Below are positions 15,501-26,400 of a stretch of 64,000 nt of DNA, piece after piece (positions within the stretch are counted from its first letter, which is position 1; each line of letters starts with the position of its first letter). The stretch is from Rotaria sp. Silwood1 (taxonomy: Eukaryota; Rotifera; Eurotatoria; Philodinida; Philodinidae), in the NCBI GenBank assembly GCA_905250075.1, contig CAJNOP010000373.1, forward strand, positions 1 to 64,000. Direction: 5' to 3'. The notes below the pieces were generated by a model. It was not told the DNA's origin. It ran no database searches and saw only the letters and a program-made list of their open reading frames with translations. Position numbers and translations under genes: made by a program.

Positions 15501-16171
15501 TCTGAAATCCTATGAATTTCGCTAAGTATACGTTTGCTTATTGTTAGTGATGCTAGAATAGAACGCAGTGTTACTGCCAAGCGTCATACTTGTGGATATA
15601 TGCATGACAGCTTTTTCCATTACGATAGTACATGTTCACTTTTTTGATAAATCATTTTCCTGTCTACGTATTCAATTACTTTGTTGAATAGTTCATCATC
15701 ATCTCTAGATAGATTTCCACTAAAAGTGAATATTTTTTTTAGTCAAAAAAAAACTTGCTTTCCACTTCTGTAGCCTGCTCTCGTTTAGAATAAATTGCTC
15801 AGATTTTCACTTCTATGCTTTCATATTAATTAACACTGTAAAAAAATAATCGTATTTTGAAACGGTGAGATCTCATTAATTGCCAGGTTCTCAAAAAAAT
15901 TCTTCATTAAAATTTAATATTAATAGGATGACACCTTGAAATATTGAAAATATCATGAAGAAAAAGAGACAACTACACGTAAATGAAAATTAACAGTGAT
16001 TCCTTTTTTTTGGTTCTGTGACATAAAATTTATTAACTTATGCTTTATAATAAAAAAAAAATTAATTATTTTTTATTTAGTAATGATGTAGCTTTGCCAC
16101 TAGACACAACATCGAATTCTGTGAACAATGATCGTAATTATCTGTTGAGTGAAAATAACAACAACAGATAA
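12541..16171 (+). CDS. DHHC palmitoyltransferase, ZDHHC2/15/20-like
   Basis: Transfers palmitate from acyl-CoA to protein cysteines at Golgi/plasma membranes. Nine exons: 12541-12658, 12976-13070, 13124-13250, 13313-13415, 13473-13593, 13738-13876, 13925-14051, 14106-14189 and 16081-16171, giving 334 residues in one frame. Four hydrophobic segments lie near residues 16-39, 42-61, 158-186 and 196-222. The Cys-rich DHHC domain (about 114-160) has the zinc cysteines and histidines intact and the motif DHHCPW with catalytic Cys146. The TTxE motif appears as RTTLE after the fourth membrane segment, followed by [11 protein letters not shown], as in the ZDHHC2/15/20 branch. Most introns are 50-60 bp except intron 1 (317), intron 5 (144) and intron 8 (1.89 kb). 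Paralog assignment within the branch is not certain. Confidence 0.93.
14190..16080. other. 1.89-kb last intron of the ZDHHC gene
   Basis: This intron is over 30 times longer than most of its neighbours and is probably expanded by old insertions. It contains a minus-strand open frame at 14550-14768 without recognisable domain. I could not find terminal repeats or a target duplication, so no element is called. Confidence 0.5.
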
Positions 16172-16394
16172 GTAAAAATAGGTTTCATTATGTTTACTAA
16201 CTCTTTAATAATATGAATGGCATTTTTTCCTTCTATTTCCGATGTATATTTATTATGAAATTTTTTCTGTCGGCCTAATCGATCGAATTTTTGTTTGTCT
16301 TGTTATTTACTTTCGAGTGTTCGGTTTTTGTTTTTTTTTGTTGTTGTTCGCTTATCTATTTGGTTCATTATTCGTTAAAACATGAATTTATCTG

Positions 16395-16411
16395 CCCCCC
16401 CCCCCCCCCCC
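16395..16411 (+). repeat. Run of 17 cytosines
   Basis: An uninterrupted C17 tract in otherwise AT-rich DNA, 74 bp upstream of the RPL31 start codon and followed by tccgctct. It could be a promoter element, a G-quadruplex/i-motif former, or a site of assembly or sequencing error in length. Confidence 0.9.
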
Positions 16412-16484
16412 TCCGCTCTAAAAAAGCAGAATAAAGAATATATTGGGTTCCAAACTACTTCTAGATTAAACATCTAATCTAACA

Positions 16485-17040
16485 ATGTCGAATACAAAAA
16501 CTAAAAAAGGTGAAAGTGGTAACAAAAAAAAACAAATTACAAATGAAGTTGTTACTCGAGAATATTCTGTTAATTTACATAAACGATTACATGGCGTGTA
16601 TGTTTTATTTGATTTTTTGGTATTAAAAATTTTATTGAATACTTTTCAATAGAGCATTCAAAAAACGTGCACCACGAGCAATTAAAGAATTGAAAAAATT
16701 CGCTGAAAAAATGATGAAAACACCTGATGTTCGTATTGATTCAAAATTAAATAAAGAAATTTGGTCACAAGGAATCAAGTTAGTGAATCATTATTTTTCT
16801 TTATTTACAAAAAATAAAATCCGATTTATTTTAGTCATGTTCCATATCGTGTTCGAGTACGATTAGCTCGTCAACGTAATGAAGATGAAGATTCACCACA
16901 TAAACTCTACACATTGGTCACATATGTCCGAGTACCTTCATTTAAAGGTTTGGATTTATTTGTATTTTTAGAAAATTTTTTCTAATATATTTTTTTTTTC
17001 TATTTTAGGATTACTTACTACTAATGTAGACAATGAATAA
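16485..17040 (+). CDS. RPL31: Ribosomal protein eL31
   Basis: A protein of the large cytosolic ribosomal subunit, near the peptide exit tunnel. Four exons: 16485-16597, 16653-16778, 16835-16947 and 17009-17040, with introns of 55, 56 and 61 bp; they join to 384 nt, 127 residues. Recognisable family blocks are [36 protein letters not shown], the [18 protein letters not shown] block and [16 protein letters not shown]. Length matches animal eL31. The start is chosen because upstream sequence is pyrimidine-rich and non-coding and the N-terminal Lys-rich tail is of normal length. It lies 313 bp after the ZDHHC stop on the same strand. The pyrimidine-rich stretch after the C17 run might contain a 5' TOP-like transcription start, an inference only. 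Confidence 0.97.
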
Positions 17041-17708
17041 ATATACAAAACACTGAATAACATCAATTAAGAATATTATCATTCTCTATCGTTGTTTTGT
17101 TGAATAAAGTTGAAAGAAGAAAAACAAAACGAAGACGAATGTTCTAACATTCAGTCTAAGAGGAAATAAAAAAAAAATTATTTATTTTGATTCAAAATCT
17201 TTTGATGCAATATCTCAGCTGCATATATGTTGGATTTCGATCAATGCTTATGTGAGGATTTTGAAAAATTTTATTTCTTTTCTGAGCTTATTCATCTGTA
17301 GAATCAAAAAATCTGCAAGTTTCAAACAAAAAGATAACTTTGGTTATCAGCTGAAGTCTATGATGATTAATTTACAGTGATTTTCTTGTTTGTTGATTAC
17401 ATTAATTGTTTGTTGTTGTTGATCAAAAGAAAGTTATCTCTCGAAATTGACAAGACTTCATGAAGTATCACTTTAATTAAAGTATTTACATTAGAATATA
17501 CATTGCTTTCAAGATTTCGAGCTGAAAATTTTGAAAGAATTTAGTCAACATTATTTCTCGGCTTTTACAAACTACTTGTGAAACCTTGCAAAAATGCTTT
17601 GCTTTTCTGAAAAAAACTTTCTTTACTAGAAGCTATGAAAATACATTGACCACATTTGAAAACTCACTTTAAAACTTTGTATATTTTTATTGCGGGTAGA
17701 TATTTAAT
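17041..17708. other. Intergenic spacer downstream of RPL31
   Basis: It contains the RPL31 poly(A) region (aataaa near 17103) and no recognised gene. Confidence 0.5.
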
Positions 17709-17873
17709 CAAGAGGGACACGGCAGACTTTGTACTTGAAGGTAATTTACACTACTTAAACGCACTTCGGGCTACTTTAAAGTACTTTTCTGTAATTTTAA
17801 AGTGTTTTTCAAAGTACTCTCATATATTTTTAAAATACTTTGATGTACTTCAAGTCTGCCGTTTCCCCCGTTG
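17709..17873. mobile_element. 165-bp hAT-type MITE with 8-bp TSD
   Basis: The ends are CAAGAGGGACACGGCAG on the left and the inverse of CAACGGGGGAAACGGCAG on the right. An exact 8-bp direct repeat tatttaat flanks them (17701-17708 and 17874-17881). Inside are several copies of a tactttaaagtacttt-like palindromic unit, giving high folding potential and no coding capacity. Size, long TIRs and an 8-bp duplication fit a hAT-mobilised miniature element. Confidence 0.85.
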
Positions 17874-20404
17874 TATTTAATACACTATGCTGATAATGTC
17901 TGTCAGTTGCACGCAGCTATTGTTTATGTAAGTAGCCTATGCCGAAGTACATGCGAACGCTTGTCGACTACTTGGGCTTCGTTCGGACCCAATGATCAAT
18001 ATATTACTAACATCACTTAATCATATGCAAATGTTCTTTCTATGTAGAACAGTCCGAAGTACATGTGAATTTTAAATAATGATGTATGATTTAAGTACCT
18101 CGAAACTAGAGAATGATAAGACCGTGAAAAAAGACTAGATAAATATTATTTAAACCAAATACTATTCTGTTTACTCTTGTTGTAATCAAATCTTTACATG
18201 TTCGTGATAAAATAATAACAACTTTGTCTATCATATTTATTATATCAATTGAGGTCTGCAAGAATTCCAAATGGACAACAAGTGATAGTCATAGAGGCGG
18301 CCGTATTAGGGTTAGGCGCTCATATGTAATTCTGAACGAGCACTTTATATTCAATCAAAATACTAGAAACGTAGCCTTTCATATGCCTGGTCGTATCGCT
18401 GAAATTACAATGTGCATCTAAGCGAACATTACGTGAGGAAACCAAACTGATTCTATCATCGATTCGAATAATGATACATATGATTTGAGACATACTTTAC
18501 CTTATGGCATAGAAATTTTTGTTACGATTGAAAGTGGTATGAAAGGACAGGAATTTAAAAAATTGTCTCGGTAAACATTTTGGAACATCAAGTATATTTA
18601 ATCGTTACACTTCTTGACATGAACAAAGTAGTTCAAGAAATAAATCTTTTTTAGTGCATATATGCTATCGTTATTTTAGGTATTTATTTGATTTTCTCTT
18701 ATACAAAAAGCAAAATGATGCTTTATTCTATAATTTATTTCTATCTATCTACATACTAATATCGAATGTCTGTGTGTTAATGGATCAAGGGTTACAAGTC
18801 TATGATCAAAAATTATCGGTAAAAGTACGAGAATCAAGATAAAAGTAAAAACAAGCGTGCAATCTACACGGGAACTCGCAAGTTTTCTAAATAACAAAAG
18901 GTACAAAAGTTTTGCATTAATGTTGTTCTCAGTATAGGTTGACAACAACTCATCATAGAAACTTAACAGTTTTCTTGTTCAAAAAAGCAAAGTTTCTACT
19001 ACAAAATGATGTAAAGATATTTCGTTCAGCATATTTATTGAAGACTGAAAAGCTCAAAGAATATGCATGGCTGAAAGAATACCTTGTAACTTCATACAAA
19101 ATCAAGCATGAGAGATGCTTTTGATCGATTTGTTTTTCACTTGGCTTTCGAAATTTTTAGGCACGATATGTATGAGTGTTACCATTGCGATGTGGACTTG
19201 CTTAATAATATCAACATATTCGAGTTACAAAACTACATTTTTCATAAGGAACAGTTTCATTCAAAATTTGATTTTTCTCTTTCAAATGTCCAACAAAGCT
19301 TTTCTCATAATGTCTAATAAGCTGTAATTAGTTGCAGATATTCTTCGCTGGCAAAAGTCTCTAGAAAAATGTCAATTTTGAACTGAATCGCTGATATGAA
19401 AAGTTTATTTGTACCTGTTTATAATGCTGTGTCACAGTGCTACAAAACTTGACAGGAAACGAAAATTAAGACCAGCTATCTTAGTGAATTGAAATTTTCT
19501 TCTAAATTTCAGTCCAATATATCCTCAAAAAAATTTACGGCCTTCGTTAAGTATTTTTAACCAAATATTTTTGTACAGCTTTATACTAGGGACTTTTCTC
19601 TTTTCAAGAAGAAAACTATCAGATCTTCACTAGACACGTTGATCCGTTTTGATTCAATCTACCCGACATGCAACTCATGTGAGGATTAAATCTCTAATGA
19701 GTTATGGTCTTGGTATTTTCATAATTTACTAGTTTCATGGTGTCGGGTTAATATCTTTTGAACTCGTCAAGTAGCCATCGGGTCGAAGTATAAGCTTATT
19801 GAGTTCATATGACAGGCCGACTTCAGTTTTGAACAGGTTTAATAAAAAGTACAGTTAATAATATCTCTGATCTAATGAAAAAGTTGTTTTCACGCTATAC
19901 TCAAAAATAAAATTAATGCAGAAATTTTCCAGCATCCATCATACATAATTATGTTTATTTATACTTATATATATATGCAGGGAAAAAGTCAATTTATTTT
20001 AAGTTTAAATTTAATTTTCAGTATATTTAGTTCTTATATAAACATTCTCGAATATATTTATTTTTCTTTTCTTTTTTTTTCTAAGGACATTTCACAATAG
20101 TTTAGTTGTAGTTAGAAACACGTAACCAGTGTATGTATGTTTTATTCATTTTATTTCGAGATACGGACGTTTTTATGTGGACGTATACAAAAGAAAAAAA
20201 GAATAGGCATGGCATGTCTCGGAATAAATGCAATATTTCGTTCTATGTTAAGAGAGAACAAGAAAATACGAAATATTTTCATTCATTCATATTATCTTTA
20301 AGTCATCTATATAACGCACATACATTTTAGTTTAACTATCTTCGTCGTTAGAAAATACCGGCAATATTAACTTTTGAAATAGATTAATTAGTATTTTAGA
20401 TACA
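17874..20404. other. Intergenic spacer upstream of Piwi
   Basis: No gene is recognised; short overlapping frames between 18654 and 19327 have no domain and no splice pattern. The motif ccgaagtacatg occurs twice (near 17943 and 18054). An inverted pair acccgacatg / catggtgtcgggt (about 19661 and 19738) may be a small foldback. A splice-acceptor-like tattttag lies just before the Piwi start codon, so a 5' untranslated exon may sit in this spacer. Confidence 0.4.
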
Positions 20405-23400
20405 ATGTATTTACGTGGATGTGCAAGATCACGTGGTCGTCTCAGTCGAACAACATTATCACGTGATCATGGTAAGTTTTTCTTTTAGAAATTAGAAAAA
20501 AAAGAAAAAACTTTTTTTCTTAGATTTAGTTTCCGGTGAAGGCAGTAGTATTGCAACAGGTGTTACAAGTCCAACACCATCGGTAAAAAAAATATAAATC
20601 GAACTTTCTTTTAAACAATTTCATATTCATTATATAGACACTATCAGAAATGACTACACAATTGGATAGTCTATCAATGGCAACAGATGATAGTGATCGT
20701 TATCCAACAACTTCAAAATTTCCTAAAACTCGACCAAATGATCTTAATTGTAAACAAGGTGAAAGTGGACAACAAATTGCTCTTGTTGCTAATTATATTA
20801 AAATGTTGGCTGCACCAAAATGTATGTTTTCTATAACTTGTTCATGTTCTTCTCATTTTATTTTGTATTTTCATAGGGGATTTGTATCGATATCATTGTT
20901 CGTTTGAACCTAATGTAAGTTATTTTTCTATGAAAAATGAATGTTTATGTATAGTTAAATGAATTTTTAGATTGAATTACGAAAAATTCGTCGTGAAACA
21001 TTAGCTAAAGCTGGCATTAAAGATGTTGCCTTCGATGGAACACTTCTTTATTCTTTTGAAGATTTTGGATCGGTACTGTCTTTTTTTTTTTCGTTTTTCT
21101 TTTATTAGAAAATGATCTTATCGAATCAGATGATAACCTTTCATTTGACAAGCCAACAGTACCATTTTGTAAAGCAACTCGTATTGCATAGAGTGGTATA
21201 TGGAAATTGCTTTTTCGTCAAGTTTCTAAAACGTTATATACGAGTTAAAGAGTATTATAGCAATTGCTGTTAATTTAACCAAATATTAGAACTTATTTTG
21301 TTTAATGTTACTTCAATAGAGTTTTGTTTTGTCTTCAATCATGCATCTCTAATAATTCTCAAAAAAGGTTTTTTCGCACACAAATTCTTAGTATTTTTAT
21401 TAGGTTTTGTAATTTTTTGCTTTCTTAAAACTTTTCAATACTATTTTTGAGGATAAGGATTACTAACCGTATAACTATTTCTGAATCGTTGTACGTCATG
21501 GTCAAATCGGCAAATCAATGCCCAAGTTTTCGATCCTTAAGGGCAGAAAAGTATATAAGTTTGCGATAAATACATTAGTCAGTGAAACAGTTTCTATCTA
21601 TTAGTAACACGTTAATCATGTGCTATCATTTTACATACATGAATCTTTCAAAAATGTTAAAAAAAGATTTTTCGCTTTCAGACTTCTGTAGGACGGCATG
21701 GGAATGGCCTATTACAAAGATTAGTTTTTATGTTATATTAATTATTATAAATTTAGACTGACTAGTCATATCTGACTAAAGTATGGAGCTCTATAAGATT
21801 CAATATATGTTTAGTCTTTGATGAAAATTAAAAATTTTGCATACCTGAGTATATCACTAGAAGTGTGCCGACGAAAATTTTTTTGACCATATTCGAAAGG
21901 CCCATGTAGTTCAAATCATAGGACATGATGAACTGATTATTAATAAATAGACTTCAGGATCACATTGTTGATGTGATCATGATGTACAACAGTTCAGACA
22001 CTGAATTGATATGGTTATAGAGCTGGATAACATATAGTTTCTGAGAAAATTACACGACAGGTCAACTTTGTTGTATGGAGCAGTATTGAAGGATTTAAAA
22101 CATTATAAAAGCCAAAAATTACAGAACCTAGTAAAAATACTTAGGTTTTAGGTACGAAGAGATCTATTGTGAGAATTATTATGTATATAAGATATGGACA
22201 CGAGACAAAACTCTATTGCAGTAATGTTAAACAAAACTTGATATAGATTGATTTGGAAACATACTGAGTCCTAATAGTTGGTTATATTATCTACAATTGC
22301 TATAATATTCCTTAACTGATATATGACTTCTCAGAAACTTGATGAAAAAAAAAATCTCCTAGATACCGTTCGATGCACCATGACTTGCTCAACAGAACAA
22401 TATAGATGGCTTTTCACATGAATGATGATCATCTTATTCGACAAAGCTCTTTTGAATAAATATTTTAATCTATACTATAGGAAAAAACAGTTTCCTGTAA
22501 ACATCCAGTTACTGATGAATCAGTTACAATTAAAATGAAACGTACGACAACAGCTTCACCTGAATCACCGGAATTTTTTCATTTGGCTAATTTAATTGTT
22601 CGAAAGTAAGTATATAAATGATTGATCTGCGTTTTTTTTCTTTGCTTTTCTTTGGTAGATTACTTGAAATTGCTGGTTTAAAATTACTTGGTCGTAATTA
22701 TTATTCATTCGATAAAAAAATCGAACTTGATCGATATAAACTAACGCTTTTTCCTGGATTTATGACTGCTGTTAATGTTTATGAAGGTTAGTTTAAGCCT
22801 ACCTCATACTCAAAAACCGATCTCAGACTCTGTATATTCAAATTACCTAAAATTTTCAAGTGTATATCGTGATGTTTGAAGAAGATATTCACAAAACTAG
22901 CATGGAATGTACCCTAGTTGACAATTCAATATTCTCTGTGATTAATGTTTCTTGTTTGAAAGAGTATGTCAAGATGCAAGACCTGACAAAGCAGTGTTTT
23001 TTTTAGAATTCTTAAGTTTTTATATGTTGTAATAACAAAGCTTAGCGAAGTGAAGAGACTCTTTCAAATTCTGCATCTTGACGACATAGTCTTTTAAGCA
23101 AACAAAAATAAAATGTGCAAAATGAAGTTCCTTTGATAATTTTTCAATTGAGAAATCCAAAAAGCACATTTTTCAAGCAAAATGTGACCGAAATTACCGA
23201 ACATTTTGAGAAAAAAAACGATGTACCAAGTAAAAAGAGGTGTTGGAATAATTCGTGCAAAATTAAAAAGTAAAACACGGTGTAGCTGTTGTTGCTAACG
23301 ACAAGAAAATTATTTTACTCTATCTATTTTGGAACACACTTTTTCACTATTCTTTTACTTAAAATTTCAGAAATTAAAAAAGGAAATATTCCATATATTA

Positions 23401-26400
23401 GATTGATAGATTATTCACAGACGATACGTGATCATATACCAACAAGTTCTGTTGCGGTCAGTGACACGGATAGGGAAGAGTTCATATTTCTAATCCTATA
23501 GTTTAGCACTCCTTAATTATTGCGTTTCTTAAAGTCATATTGTGAAAGATCTGACCTCGAGCCATTCTCTCATGCATTTGTTTTAATTTCGACCAATCTG
23601 ATGCAAATGGAGATTATAAGTTTTTATCAAAAATTTGCTTTATGCTTAGGTCAACTAATGATTAATGTTGATTTGTCAACAAAGGTTATGAATAAACAAA
23701 CAGTTTATTCAATTTTAATGGATAAATTCAATCGTTTTAATGATACTAAACAAGCTCAAGATGCATCCTTAAAAGAACTTGTTGGACAAATCGTATTGAC
23801 ACCGTTCGTTATATCTATCTTTTTCTTTCTTAAATATCAAATAAAATTGTCTATATTATATAGGTATAATAATGAAACATACAAAATTCTTGACGTTGCT
23901 TGGGATAAAGATCCAAATTATCAATTTACTAAACGTGATGGTACACAGCATAGTCTGTGTCAATATTATCAAGAGGTAGGTTACGAATTGAATAAGTTCT
24001 TTTAGTTTTTTCTTTTTTTTATAAAACATGATCAAGGCACTATCAGAGCCTATGATAGACTCTTCCTTGAAACAAAAGTCTTCTATAGGGTTATCATGGA
24101 AGAAGGTTGAATTTAAGATACCTGTCTTCGGTCTTTAATTCAAACTTTCCATAATATCATATGAATAACATATTTCGCCAGGAACATATGAATACGTTGG
24201 ATGTCTCAAACTAAAGCATATAGTGTCGAGCTCCGCAATTTACAATATACGCAGATTATAGTGTTGCAAGTCCATGTTTTAGTGTATCTGGGCCCGGAAA
24301 AGGTTAAATTTCTGTATCCAAACTCGACAATAAATAAAACTGTGGATTTGGAAGGACTTGCAGCTTAATTATGTTTCATATTTTAATCTTCCAAGGAATG
24401 TATGATTATTTTTTTTTTGTTATTTTAGAAATATCATATCAAAATAAAAGATCCGCAACAACCATTGATAGTTGTTAAAGCAAGCAAACGAATGGCTAAA
24501 CGTGGTCCGAAAAAAGATGAACCAGGAATGATTTTCTTAATTCCAGAATTATGTTGTATTACTGGTAAACAAAGAGTCTTTTTCTTAATATCTATTTTGT
24601 TATTGAATGTTGTTTTGTATAGGTATTTCGGATTCAATGAGACAAGATTTTTCATTGATGAAAGAAATGAGTACTTATACACATGTAGGACCAAATGAAC
24701 GATATCAACAATTAAATGGTTTTCTTACTGATATTCAAAAACGTGAAGAAGGACGTAAGGAATTAAATAAATGGCAAATTAATCTTGATAAAGAACTTGT
24801 TCAACTTACTGGTCGTACAATGGAAACTGAACCAATTATTTATAAAGATGTATAAATATATTTATTTGAAAAATGAAAACAACTGTTTGTTTTATTATTT
24901 CAGCGTACAATTAAATATAATCCATTGGAAGCTGATTGGTCTCGGGATGGTCGTTCATTAGCACATCTTTCAGCTAAACATCTTGATAAATGGATTGTTA
25001 TTTATTGTCAACGTGATTCACAAGTAGCTCATTCATTTGTTGATTCTCTTTACAAAGTTTGCACACCATTCGGTTAGTTTGTTTTCATTGAATTTCTTAG
25101 TCATATTCTTATCCTTTTTCTTAGGTATGCGCGTTGACTTTCCTGAAATGTAAGTTTTAAATTTGTTAAAATATTCATGGGAACATTTGTAATTAACAAA
25201 AACACATCATAGGATTGAATTACCAAATGATCGATCTGAAACATTTATTCATGCTATCGAAAATAAAGCTCATCCGCAACTAAATTTGGTTTGTTGTATT
25301 TTGACAAACAATCGAAAAGATCGTTATGATGCAATCAAAAAAGTTTTATGTGTTGATTGTCCTATACCATCTCAAGTAAGATTCTTTTCTAACTTTAACA
25401 TGACTATCTTTTGAACTAGTATTTGTTGTTCATTTGGAATCCTGTCAAACTGCAATCAATAAAATAAATATAATGCATGAAGTTGTTACTAGTTTATCAA
25501 TGACATGGGTAGACTCTAGAGATGACTTAATTATTAGAAGAATAGACAAAGAAAAGAAGTTAGTTTGCAGTGCTTTATACAAATCTGCTCTTGTAGATAG
25601 GTTCTTTAAAATTTCAAGAGGGTGAATATCTATTCTTGGCAGTGCAGCTGAATAGTATGTGGCACGAAGATCACAAATTCCAGAGGGCGTAATCAAGTGT
25701 TCGATGAAGTGTCGCCTCCACGTTAGATAAAATCATGCATTACTATTCAATATTCGCCTATAATTTAAACTACTCTATTATAGAAAGAACAACTACGTAT
25801 GGCTGACTGACATTTACCCAATCTAGTTTACTAACGAGGAAATCTTTACATATGCTTCTCAGTAGTTTCAATGATTTTTTTTCTCTATAGATGTAACGTA
25901 AGGTTCTAATAAAATCTCTAAACGGATTTGGGTTCCTATGGACATTTGATTAAGGTATCGAATTTTTAATATGTCTATTTTTCGAACGCAAGATTTTTGA
26001 AAAGCTCGTATTTTCAAATTTTAATTGGAAACTTTACCCATATGGAAAACTTAACTCGAATAGCTTCTATAAAAATGAGAATTTTTCAATAATGTTGCTT
26101 CGAAATATGAAACTTTAAAGATATAGATTCTTTCCTATAGGTAGCATGTATAAAATGCATGTATTGAAAACTTCATGTATAGAAGAGATCTTATTGAAAA
26201 TTTGTCATTTTTTTATGAAAGCTAGCCTAGTTGAGTTCCCTATGTGGATAAAATTTCAAATCAAAATTCGAAAACCTATACTCCTGGAGAAGCCTCATGC
26301 AAATAAACATGAAAAATTCGATAGCTAAGCCAAATCTTAATAGGGGCGAAAATTCTTTCCAGGTTATCATTAGAACACTGTGTAGTATCTACAGGCAAAA

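Noticed and set aside
18296..18325. ttagggttagg resembling telomere repeat
   Set aside because: Only one imperfect unit; no array.
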